A program made the translations under genes and the position numbers. DNA of 64,000 nucleotides from Dolomedes plantarius. Its lineage: Eukaryota; Arthropoda; Arachnida; Araneae; Dolomedidae. This document shows, piece after piece, positions 11,457-23,700 of this stretch. Below the pieces are notes generated by a model. The model searched no databases and was not told the origin of the DNA. It saw nothing but the letters and a program-made list of their open reading frames with translations. Location: positions 195,946,960-196,010,959 of the forward strand of contig OU015492.1 of the NCBI GenBank assembly GCA_907164885.2. The letters run 5' to 3'. Numbering within the stretch: position 1 is the stretch's first letter; every line of letters starts with the position of its first letter.

Positions 11457-12815
11457 TATAATATAAAGTATGGAGTATTACCTATATATGGGCAAGGTAT
11501 TCATGAGGTAATGTTTTTTAAAATTATTAATGTTTTCATAAATAACGCCGAAATATATTTTACTAAAAGTTCTTAAACTTTGCTCTTTTGATAATTTAAA
11601 TAACGTATTTTGAACTTGTATTTATTGTAATCATATATGCTGCCCAGTTTTGGATAAACATATATATCATAATTCATCTGATTGGGGACCATGCTTTCAC
11701 TAGTCAAATTACAAAGGGGTGGGGATAAAAAAAAAAATTATATATCTTGGCACTAGTAAAGTTATCTATATTGTATCTATTTTCTACTTTTATATTAAGC
11801 CCATTTTACTAAATAAATATTGCCTTATTCCAGTTTTCTAAGGCCAAAATAATTTTGTGGCAACAATATGCAAGTAATTTCCTAGTAGTGATACTACTCT
11901 CCTCACGAACCAGTATAAAAAGAAAAGGTAATTCTGGGGTTAATTTTCATCATATGCACTTAACCACCATTAGAGAAAGACTGTGGAGGTAGTCCGAGCC
12001 TCTGATTTACTTGTCACCATTCTGCGCGTGGGAGAGAGTATCCAGCTCTACTTAATCGTACAAATAATGTAAGACACATAGTTCAACGAGCCGCATTAAT
12101 TTTCTTAAGAGCGGTCTGTTAATAATTAGTAGGGTATCACACATGCCTGAGCAAACGGGATGAGCCGAGCATTTCTTCTGGAAAATTAATTCCCATCTTG
12201 TCCCCCATATCTAGAGAAATTTACTGCCCTCTGTATTCAGTAGCTCTTAAGCGTTTTCTTAGTCAGAGCCATTAATCTTAGTTACCATGTCTTGGCTGAC
12301 ACGTACGAAATTATATCGAAGTGAAATGAAAGCTAATGACGTGTCATCTGATACATAACAAGTTGTCTGACGATATTTTATAATTTGCAGTTAAAATGGC
12401 TTAAAATACACTTAAAATAAAATTTGACTAAAAGTACAACAGTGTGTAAATGCAAGGAGGACTGCTGCATTTTATTTTTAAGCTCGTATTTTATGTAATA
12501 CATGTGTTAACATGCAGACTGTAAAATACATTTTGGCTATTTTGGGATTTTTAAACGTGAATAAACGTCTTTTAATAATTATGTATGAACTTTTAGATGA
12601 CGATAAAAAAAAAGACATTTTATTCTATGTGATAGATGATAGATATGGTAATATCCTTTTTTGAAGTTTATGACGTGATTAGTTAGGGAATTTTTAATGA
12701 ACTATGTAGTATTTCGAAAGTCATGAATGGTTAATTTTATGAGCATTCCTTTCAATTAGACAGTAATCATGAAATTCAAAATATTAAATTTTATGATATA
12801 TATATATATATTGTA
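11457..12815. other. Non-coding, no feature seen
   Basis: AT-rich DNA without a gene-like frame. A moderately GC-richer part lies at about 11930-12300. A short (TA)n at 12796-12811 abuts the MITE that follows. Confidence 0.5.
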
Positions 12816-13376
12816 GGTGTCCCAAATATCGCCTACTCTAACATTTTTTCGACATTTCATCCATTTTTTAATTTCTGATTAGGCTTGAAACTCAACATCA
12901 CTAAGAACTATTTCCTTTGGTATCATGAGATCAACCAGCTCCAAAACCAGTGCCATTTTCAGTTATGTAGCTGAATTGGAAAAATTGAAATTTCCAGTAA
13001 AACCCAGAGCGGTTCCTAATATCGCCTACCTCTGTAAATATTACCGCTTACCAGGCGAAATTAGGAGCACCTGTTAAAAGGCGTTGCTAGCAAAATAATA
13101 GCACTTGTGTATTCTCTGTTTAATGCACTTTCAAATGGTATACGCAAAATTAGAATTTGGGTGCACCTACCTGGTCATTCACTGGATTCTTTGGAGACAA
13201 AATTTACGAAGACAACAGCCAAAACAACTTCAGACGCCATATAGTTTTTGTTGTCAGTGATAAGAGCTTTGTTGCTACTGCCGCTGTTAGTACAAACACA
13301 GAACTAAGAAGTTACATTTTCTCATACATAGCGCGAATCGTACTTTGGAAACACGAGAGGCGATATTTGGGACACC
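12816..13376. mobile_element. MITE-like element, TIR GGTGTCCCAAATATCGCCT
   Basis: A 19-bp sequence at 12816-12834 is repeated perfectly in inverse at 13358-13376. The unit is 561 bp, preceded by TA and lying in a TATATA context on both sides, which suggests a TA-targeting Tc1/mariner or Tigger-like family. Inner diverged copies of the CTAATATCGCCTAC motif (about 13015-13027) show subterminal repetition. An open frame at 13157-13399 runs through the right repeat and is not a gene. Confidence 0.75.
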
Positions 13377-16300
13377 CACCCTATATATTAAATTCATGAT
13401 GTAGATGAAAAACATGGTTACAACAGCATTTTTACTCCATGTATTCCTTCAGCTCGGAAAGCCTATCTGGACTCTTCATTTATGTACCCTTTTTATTCCC
13501 TTTATTCGTCAATCATTTTTTTCGCTCCTATCATGTTTTACTCCCTTAAAAAAGTGTTGATTGTCTGAAATGCAAAACAGATATTTTTCTTTCAATTTTG
13601 AGCAAGGAATGATAAGATAAAATATATTGTTGGCCCGTTTAGGGAACTACTAAGAGTAAAAAAAATACCACGTCCTCCAGAGGCATAAAAATTTTAATTC
13701 CTTCAAACCTTTATTTTCCCTTTATTTTGATTAAAAATGACTATTTCAACGTACGAAATCAATTATTTTTATTTTTTTTACAATTAACAGTAAAAATTTA
13801 ACTTTGCAAAATATTTCTATAATAGTTGCATGTGTTTCTGTAATACATAGTTGCATCGGAATTAATAGAAAGCAAGTTCAACAAATGGTAAACGGTTGAT
13901 TTTGAATTAATAATAAACCTACACATTCAGAAAAACCTATAATATTTTTACGATTTCTCGGAGTTGGCATTTTCTTGCAAAGCCTAGAATTTATAAGTCG
14001 AGCGTTTATAATTGAGGCAGGCACTAAGGTTCTTGCCTCGTCATTTATTCTAAGTAACTGATTGTCCCAGCTCTAAATTGTTGCATGACGCAAACGTTAC
14101 TTCATTTTCTTTCCAAATCTTTTCTTTCTTAATTTCCGGATTAAGAGTTCCTTAATACAGAATTGTTGTTCTATATTGAACGTATCACGCAAAGTTCTAA
14201 TAAATTGGAATACTTCAATTAAGAGATATTTTATGTTAATTCTGTTTACGTAGAGTACTCTTTGCGGAGAAAACTACGCCAGTCAAGCGTAAAATTCGTG
14301 AAATTGCCCAAGGAACCGTGTTTTCCGGAGCTTTGTGGACTTAATAGCATTTTGGGAACATTATGAAGTTTAGTCCGTATGTTTTGAAAGTAGAACTTTG
14401 TCTGTTGCATTATTCTTGGTTGGTGGGTTGGCAGAAAATAATGAATGCTTGCGGGCTATCGAACCTATGAATAGCACATTTGTCTTCAGTGTTTACGTTT
14501 GTTACCGTTTATGTAAAATGTTACAGGATTTACTGTTTGTGTTTTCGCAAAATTTTAGAATGAGTATTTGGGAAACACATCACGAGATAGTTTTGGGAAT
14601 TGCTTCTTCTCAAAAATACTTGATGAAACTTTACTTTTAATTTCGCCTTTTATTTGATAATGTATTTAACTCGTGCGTATAAATTCGAAAGTATAAATAT
14701 TTGGAGAAACCTTTTCCTTTCCCCTAAACATATCCATACGCTCTCATCTTTATAGCTTCTTTCATGCCTCTTATGTAATTTGGGATGGACGGAATATTCG
14801 CAAGATATTCCCTCGCCTGACTTTTTTCTAGCCTAGCGGTTTTTATATCACAGATTTAACGAAGGGGTAACATAAAACAAAACTGAAGCTGTTTACGCAA
14901 CAGACGATGACACATTTTAAATAATACCCTTAGCTTATCTTTCGTTGTCCAACCACGTAAGTTTTCTTTATTTTGAGTCATTTCGGAAAAGGAACAGATG
15001 ATTGCAGCGCCAACTTATACCTTAAATCGTAAGGTAACTAAAAATTAATCATTAAAATTACTTTGAAGTAGTAGGATAGTATGAAATTACGCCATAATTG
15101 ATTTATGAAAGCAGTTACTTACTGTTAGTACTCCAACATTTTCTCCCACAACGTCAGTTCGAATCTTGTTTCAGAGAATTGTAGGTAATCATGTTATATC
15201 GAAGATGTTAATTGTAAATTAACTTAGTTACAATCTCGGAAATGGGATGATGACTTATTGATCCGTCATTTTCGGTTACTGTTTATACTACGATCATTTA
15301 TTACTTGGTGTTTGGTAAATTGTGGTTATCACAGCCAGCAGCATTGACTCCGAATGTAATGCATCACGAAGATTCTAGCTGACTTTGAATAATACGCTAG
15401 TGCGCTCTGCCTGCCTGATTTGCTGAATTGTACGATCGCTTTAACCACACAGATATTTCTATAATAAGCATTATGAGGTCCCTATAGTCACAGACTCATT
15501 TATGAATAATGGACTTGCTTAATCGACTAATCAAATCAAGAAACCTATTACAGAGAATTCGTTTCGGATTTAACCTGTTTATTGCTCTGCCTTGATATGT
15601 CTTGATTTAAAATAATATCTAAAACAATTTCTAGAAAACAATGCCAGTAAATCTTATTTTTAATAATAGCCTTCTTGCATGAGCTCGTTGAGTTTGTTAG
15701 TATTCTTTTCAATAATCTTACCCCGTTGAAATTTTAAGGGTTTTTTAATTTCGTTTTTAATTTACATAATTTTTTTCTTGTATTGATCAAAATTTTGTCG
15801 GGGCCTTATAAATGTATAATTGTCGAGACCGTGTGAATACATAAATTTGTAGTAGATAATTATTTGTGCAAAAAATTTCTCTAAACAGATGAAGTTGAAC
15901 AGAGGAATATGAAAAAAACCGTTCAAATTTACGTACAATCATCAATCTCATTTTTGAGCAATACGAATTGCCGTCCTTTTTCCCGAATAGCAAAAGATCA
16001 TTTGTGCGAAAAATAAGCTCGTTCCTCCTCCCCCAATTTCTTTATGTTCTAAAAACAATCCATCATATAATCATCATAACATCGCTGATTCACTTCTATT
16101 ATACTCCCCTTTCACAAGAGTGACATAAAAATAGTGTTCCTTTTCTCTCTGTAATTGCATTCCCTTGCACCCTGTATGGTCACCATGTTCGAAATAAACA
16201 AAAGAATTCGAGTCCTTCAACCACGTTTTCATTATCAATGTCCATCGGCTGGAATACCATGTCTTGAGAAATTCCACGTGGATTCCCCATCAAAGAATTT

Positions 16301-19300
16301 CCAGCATTTCGAAGGGGAGGGGGACATTATGTAACGTGGACAGCTAGATGAATGTATGGCATACCTTGGGACATCCGCAAGGTCGTCTTCAGCAGCCTAG
16401 TATTTGACACACTTTCTTGATTCTAGTATTTTTCTGCTTCGTTGAATGCGGATTTTTTTTTCTTTTTAAACAATTGGATTCGGGGAACACGTGAATAGGA
16501 GTTCTGTTGCGTTACGGCATGTGTCAGTTTGTGAGATTTTTGTGATTGAAAAATTGTTGTCCATCAATTTCTATTTCCTTCTTCGTCATTAAAGTAAATA
16601 AGCCTTATTAAAGAGCGAATGTGCGATTACTTGTGAGTATCGACGCCAACTAGTTTGTGATGAAAATTTAAGAAAAAAAAATCTCAGTTAAAAATACTGC
16701 TCATATAAGATAGAGTATTTGCAAACACTTTTCTACACGAATCCCGATATAAAAGGTAGTATATATTCCACCAAAGACCTGTATTCACGTAATATTCAAG
16801 ATCTGGTCTAAAAAACAATAAGTAAGGCTGCTTTGAGCATGACAGTTTAGTACCAAGTCTAGGTGGAAAAAATAGCATTAAAACCAATGGGGAGAGAAAA
16901 ATCTTGAAATATGCACCTTAAACAACTGTGAATTAAGTTCAAATCGAAATTTATAAGCAAATACAAATTTCTTTCTCAGCAGCAGAGTAAGAGAACGCCT
17001 AGACAAGTCAGGCAAAATAGCCGTTTATCTGGGTTAGCTTTGGAGCCACAATATTCCCCCCCCCCCCTTTTTTTCACCATGCAATAAGTACAGAGGCTGG
17101 TAGAGTCAATAGTCTCTCAGTTATTACTGATAGTTAATACTTTCCAGAGATCTTATTTATAAAAAATAAAAAAAACCCGTTGAGTCCCGAATACTGTGAA
17201 TCTGCAGGATTCCATAATTCAGATGAAATAAATGTATTCCATGCATTATATAATGAGAACAAGCATTCTTTGTAACTTTACGTCTTTTTATTTATTTAAT
17301 ATTAATTTCGTAAATTTTATCTTTAAAACTGCATTGCAAATTTTTTTTCTCTCTCCATTTTACGCCAATGCACCGGAATAGCAATGAGGCCTTCCGGGTA
17401 AGATCTCCGTTGACAATTTTCCATTTTACTCCAAGCTCATCAGCCGCCCAAAAGCAAAGCTGCCAACCTCACATGAGCTCAGTCAGGAGTAAAATTACCT
17501 AATTTCTGGAGTTTTAGAGCTTTCTTCAAATGGACATACTGTTATTCTTTGTTTCCTCATGTTTACAAATTTCAAAAATTAGTGTGACTACCTGCCCATT
17601 TGTGAGCGTATCTGAGTGTATTTCGACGTAATTTGTCAACTGATAAGCCGCAGCAGATAAAATATAATTATGTTGTTTGAGACATATACACTAGTAAGGC
17701 GTTTACAAAGGAACTTTTGCAGAAACGGCAATTTTATTGACTTTACTTTTCGTATAAGACACAATATAAACATTTTGTCAACATATAAATATTTCGTTAA
17801 TGAGCTTTTTAGAGACTGGGGTGTAAACACGTGTTCGTCAAAAATTTGTACGGTTCTTACGTCATTCTATATTTTGTCTTTGCGGCGTAAAGAGGTATAT
17901 ACGGTAAACAGTTATGATAAATATCCGTAATTTTTTTTTCACTGTTATTACCAATTCGCATGATTTTGGGCCCGTAGAACTGAATATCCGCCCCCCTTTC
18001 TTTTTATTTGTTTATTCCCGCACGTTTTTTGACTCGGAAAAATACTCAAATACTAATGTACTATAATACCAAGTATTTGATATCTATGCACTATGACAGT
18101 TAATATAAATACTGAAAGAAATTTCATTGATAAATTAAGGAGAGACTTGAGTTTCGTGCATGCTTTTCTTAAATAGAGATATTAAGAATCGCTTTCCCTC
18201 GTGAGCCAGTAAACATTTCAAGAGGATCAAAATGGACTCTTAAGTGAAAAAAAAGGGGGAGGAGTTATCTAGGACCCTCTGATTTTGAAAGTTTTTTTCT
18301 TTCTTTTTAAGCTGCCCTTCAAAAATTAATAAATAAATAAATTTTAAAACATGGTTTTAAGTCTCATTTTCCCAACATAGCAAACTTTCAAGTAAGGACA
18401 TTATATATATTTTTCCCAGATTAAGATGGAAAGTGATACCATCACAAGGCTACCGACCCTAATCTTTCAAATTAATACCCGTTTCGTAGTCCAAAAAATA
18501 AGTAATTATGTTACATGAGAAAAAAATAATTTTTAGGATTATCTGACTAGAAAGAAATTAACTAAACCGAGCTTCTGAATTTTGAATCCCATTATAATCT
18601 TATTTGAAAATTAAAAAAAAAAAACTCTTTAATCTTCTCTTCCAGTTTCGCGTTTGGCCTGCCCATATCACCGTCATACATTCCATCCCCATCATGTAAC
18701 AATGCCTTTCAGTCCGCATTAAAGTGCCCTGTGTACGGGGCGTGTCGAATAAGGTCAGAGACATATCCATCCAAGTCCACGCTCCAGTGTCTGTGAAATG
18801 AGAGCTAGGGTTTGAGGGACTGGACCATGACGCAGTTGCTTTCTGTGAAATGCCACACTTGAGATAAGATAATTCTAAAAAGGTCCATTACTTAAAAAAA
18901 TCTACTTTTGGACAAAACGCAAGATTCAGTAATTTATCCTGCCGTGTATAGGATTATTCTAGTACTATAAATGACAAATGTTTCGAAACCACTTGTTACA
19001 AGAGTGGGCAAATTTTAGATATTAATAACTGAGATTACCAATCAGTAATTACCAATGATTTGGGATGAACCAATGTCATTGATACTAAACTTCTTGGTGC
19101 TACACTCCAACACAGTTGATAGATTTTATCAGGAGGCTATTCGATCACTTAGTGAAGGATGAAATAATTAACTGTCTAACTCAGATTAATTAACCTTAAA
19201 AATCAAAAAAGGAAATATCAAAACATTTAATTTAATTTAATTTAATTTCTTTTTCGGTAATGTATGAATACGAAGTACCGCCTAAACATTTCAATATGAT

Positions 19301-20449
19301 CTGTATTACTGTTTAATATAAAAATAAATCCCTTGAAATATCAGTTTTTTAATTTCCTACCTTAATTTATATTCATATCTTTAAACCTTCTTTATTCAAT
19401 ATTATAAGGCACTTAAGAGATTTATTTTTTGCAGTTTCCATTGTCTTTTGTTTTCAAAATAACCAAATTTTGATTTAATTAGTTTAAAAATATGATTAAT
19501 TATCCACCTAAGAGATTCCTGAACTTAACGATGCAAATTTCATAAATTAATGGGAAATTACTGTAATCAAATACCGCAAGTAATGTGTCGCTTATTATTT
19601 TAAATGTTTTTAAAACGAGCTATATAACCCAGAGTTTAATGATTATGGGTGTGTAGTTATTATTGAGATAATAAATACTTAAGTACTCCACTTCGTTGGT
19701 GGCATCAAATTTATCGCTTGATGAGCTTCAATCAACTCATCTCATATCAGTTTCCAGTAGTTATCCTGAAACCTCTATACTCTAGTGACAGATTAGTAGT
19801 TTATCTTGAACTAATATACATTTTCGCGAAGACAGATGTGTGAGATGCTTGACTCATCAAAATTATCTGCCTTTTAGTCCTTGCTTACGATTTTTCTGAA
19901 AATATTTAACATTTTTTTAAGCGTATTTATCCATAAATAATATCTGTGTATATCTGCGCGTGTTAGATTTTTTTAAATTTATATCTATGCAAATATATCA
20001 TGTTTATTAATGAGATCAAACTAAACAGAAACACATCTCGCAATTTATTATTATAATAGGTTCGAACACAGAGACTACACAAACTATTTTTAATAGTATC
20101 CTTCATCTAAATTGCTTAATTAAGTTTTCTGTTTCGTTCTCAGTTTAATTATTACATTATTGCATTGATCAGTGCGTCATCTAGCAGCTTTTTCTTAGGA
20201 AATGTTTTTCTCATTTTTGCTAATAGCCTGGGTCATTTCTCCATTATATTTATAAGTTTTTTTGGGGATTTCTGCTTTCATCGGGCCCTTTCCAACTACA
20301 AGTGAGAACTTATAAATATATTAAAATATATTTAGGCCAAAGTGTGTGGTAAAGAGCATATTACTCTGACTATGAGAGTTTATTCGAATAATGTATTAAA
20401 AAAGTGGTTTAAAATGTACTCGTGTTGACCACAGCGGAATGATTAAGTT

Positions 20450-20454
<5 letters not shown>
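13377..20454. other. AT-rich non-coding DNA
   Basis: Over 7 kb with no supported gene or RNA. Open frames are under 90 codons and motif-free. A C-run precedes a T-run at about 17057-17079. A less AT-rich island at about 18645-18865 is unexplained. A TTTAA-type simple repeat lies near 19229-19248. Confidence 0.5.
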
Positions 20455-20516
<62 letters not shown>

Positions 20517-20530
20517 CACACACACACACA
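20455..20530. repeat. (TA)n then (CA)n microsatellite
   Basis: TA repeat 20455-20510 followed by a CA-rich repeat 20511-20530, ending at the left edge of a MITE. The order is mirrored on the other side of that MITE. Confidence 0.95.
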
Positions 20531-20686
20531 CAGTGGAATCTCGATCTATCATTTTTCAAGGGACCGACTAAACTGAACGACAAATGCGGGAACTTAACAA
20601 AGCAATATGATCATCTGAACTGTGTGAAGTAAACGACACATACGGGAAAACGATGATTCAGGGAACGATCGATCGAGATTCCACTG
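20531..20686. mobile_element. MITE family A, copy 1
   Basis: A 156-bp unit with inverted ends CAGTGGAATCTCGAT and ATCGAGATTCCACTG. It is related along its length to the unit at 57371-57543, sharing for instance TTTTTCAAGGGACC and GGGAAAACGATGATTC. The CAGT start and TA-rich target recall Tigger/pogo-type elements. There is no coding capacity. It sits between (TA)n(CA)n on the left and (TG)n(TA)n on the right. Confidence 0.85.
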
Positions 20687-20710
20687 TGTGTGTGTGTGTG
20701 TATATATATT
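20687..20710. repeat. (TG)n then (TA)n microsatellite
   Basis: TG repeat 20687-20700 followed by a short TA repeat, the mirror image of the microsatellite left of the MITE. Confidence 0.9.
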
Positions 20711-23700
20711 ATATAAACCTAAAATCAACAAGTACATGTAAGCGGTCTTTTAACGTAACCAAACTCCCCGCAATGAAGCAATACTTAATGAGATTATTCT
20801 TATTGTTTCAGAAAAGGGAAAAAAGAAGACTTAAAAATTCACAGGTTCTTACCTTTAAGTTAGGTGTTTACGATTACGTCTTCAGAGTTCCATTTTTTTT
20901 CAGTGTTCATAATGCGTGTCCGTATATTACCTGTATTGTTACATATTAAAACAGTAGAACGAGAGTCATATCTGTAAAACAGTATAACGAGAGTAATATC
21001 TGCCTTTACCCTGTTATTTTGATTCCCATTGTTTTTGTAGATATCTATGTTTATAGCAATATTCTAGCGTAAAAAGACTTAATGCAAAAATAAATAAAAC
21101 TGGAATGTAACACACCGAATGCTTACATAACAAATGGTTTTTCACTCTTTTTTGATGATAATGGTCAGTAAGGAAACTAAGTCATATGAACAAAGTCCAT
21201 GTGCCAAACGTTTCCTGATTTTAGGAAAATGTGTCAAATACCTTTAATGTTTTTACTTTGTTTCACACAATTTCTCTAAACAACACTTCGTCCATTTTGA
21301 CAGATCTGTGTTACAATTACTCAAGAATTCTTTGAATGCCCGAATGTTAAAAAGTAGGACATTAGAATGATGGCTGTTTAGTAATATCGGCACCCCTTAA
21401 TATTTTCCCTGTCCATTTCGTTAGAAAAGTGATAATAAACGTTAGCGGAAAATTTCGTCGCTGAATATCCTGTAACCTGTTTAGGTGCTCTGAAATAGTT
21501 TCACTTAATGTGAATTTTTGCTTGAATTTTCGGAAAGGCATTTTATGAGATGGAATATAAAATTTGTATGCTCGTAAATATATATGTATAATATTTCAGA
21601 TACATATATGTATAAATGAATTTCCAGAAATTACACCATGCTTTTCAAATCACTATCAATGAACACAGCTTAATTACGCTTAAAAAATTTAATATTAATT
21701 GCCATCTGTTTTAGCTTACGCACAAACATCAGTCAAGTAAGTCTATAATTACCGTTTTCAATGCTGTGTCACTCAAGGCTTTGATTAAATTACCAGTTTA
21801 TACAGACAGTTAATTACTCTAATAAAAGAATTAGAACTGAAATGTGGTATGAAGTAGTTAACATTTAACTCATAAATGGAAATACTAGTGTTTTTCCCCC
21901 TTTTTTTTAGATCCGAGTTCAGGGTTTTAGTAGCTATCTATTCGTAATCAAAGTACGTAGTGTAATTTTAATTGAACGAATTAGTTCTAAAGATAGATAA
22001 TTTGCACATGGTAATGCTACCTCTACTGTATTCAAGTTGGAGGTGGAACTTTGAAAAATTTTGAATGTAAATTTTGAATGTAAAATTTTTCAGTATTCCT
22101 TTTAAGCGAATAACTAGATATTTTGCATTTAATATCGAATACTAAGGCAATTTCATGTCAGTTGAAAATGATTTTTTTTATTTCAAGTAAACCCAGAGAG
22201 GACTATATAATAATGGACTTAAATAGTAACTCTCAGATTTTTGTTTGGTTTTTACTAGAACAGTTTACACCGAACACTAAAAAAAAATTAATAAATGCCA
22301 TCTTTTTTACCCGAGTTTTAATTAGAAACTTTAATTAGAAACCTGCCGTTAAGGAAAAATCACGCAATTGGATGAGATAAAAATCTGACTCTGAAATAAG
22401 TTATTCCAACTTTACAGTACTATCAAAGTATTAAAGAGAAATCAAAAATTACCAAACTTATCGAGGTATATTGTGGTTATTACATTATTGTAATATTCTG
22501 ACAGCTGTAAATCTAAACAGGTAAAGCTCTGAGAAGTTGTAAATTAAATGACGTGGTAGTGAACACAGTTTGAAAACTAGGTGCTCTAGCAAACGGTTTG
22601 TGTAGTAAAAGTGAAGAAGCAGTTTGCCCAATTATGCATGAAATATGTGCAGTTTTAACTAACGATAACCAGAATATACCTTCAGTAATTACTATAATAT
22701 ATGCCAGAATAACAGTTTTGCTCCACATCCATCAATTTCTCTTAACACTAAAAGCACTAATCGTTGAGCTATAAATATTATGTTAAGGAAATAAAGCTTA
22801 ACTATATATCCTTAACTTTCATATCATCCGTAAAAAAGAAAAGCTTAAGACGGCCTTTCTAATTCTCAGATTAGGGGTTTATTTACTGTATGATTTTATA
22901 CTTTGAAATTACAGCTCTTAACTTATTGTTTTGTATCATACCCTAAACTCACTGCGTTTGTTATACGCTTGAATAAATTTGAGAAAAGCCCATTTAAACG
23001 TTTCAAGAATAGAAAAGCTCTTGAGGGCTGTATTTCAGATGATGGGTCACTAACTTCTGATCTTAAATATTTACTCACATTCGAAGTTTACAGAAAATTT
23101 ACGGAAACTGACAAGCTGACAATCACTGTCGAAACAAAATGGTGGCTTTGCAGGACTCAATTTCATTGTTACTTTCCGTTGTTGCGTAGAGAAAGTAGGT
23201 CAATTACAGCCTTTCCGATCTGTCCGTAGAATATCGGTAATTATTTTCCGCAATTTTTAGCCGTAACATCCAGTTCTGGTATAGTTCGATGACCCTTGTC
23301 TGCTGGAATGCCTCTCCCATGCATACGTTATCGTCTTGCATATCTGAGTGATAAAACAGTGAGCATGCGTCATTTAAATTACGTGAATTATTTCTCAGTA
23401 CGTCTTTCTATGAAGCTTACACCGTATATTTGGTAACCAGCTGTTGTCTATATATTCATTTGTTTGATTCACTTAGATATGGATAGCAATTTTAATGCTT
23501 AAATAAGTATATCGTAAAATATTATAAGCATAAAACCATACGTACATAATTTTATTTCATAGAGCTAATTACTTAAATCCAGATTCAAAATACTCATACA
23601 AAATATCATTATAGATACACATGCTTGCAAATTTATAACAGCCACCCTGCCACATGCAATTTCGCATCTTTTTGTTTGTTTGTTTGTTTGTTGTTTGTTT

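Noticed and set aside
13157..13399. 80-codon open frame
   Set aside because: It runs through the right inverted repeat of a MITE, so it is not a gene.
22903..23229. 108-codon open frame
   Set aside because: No domain, no clear splice sites and no composition shift relative to the surrounding AT-rich DNA.
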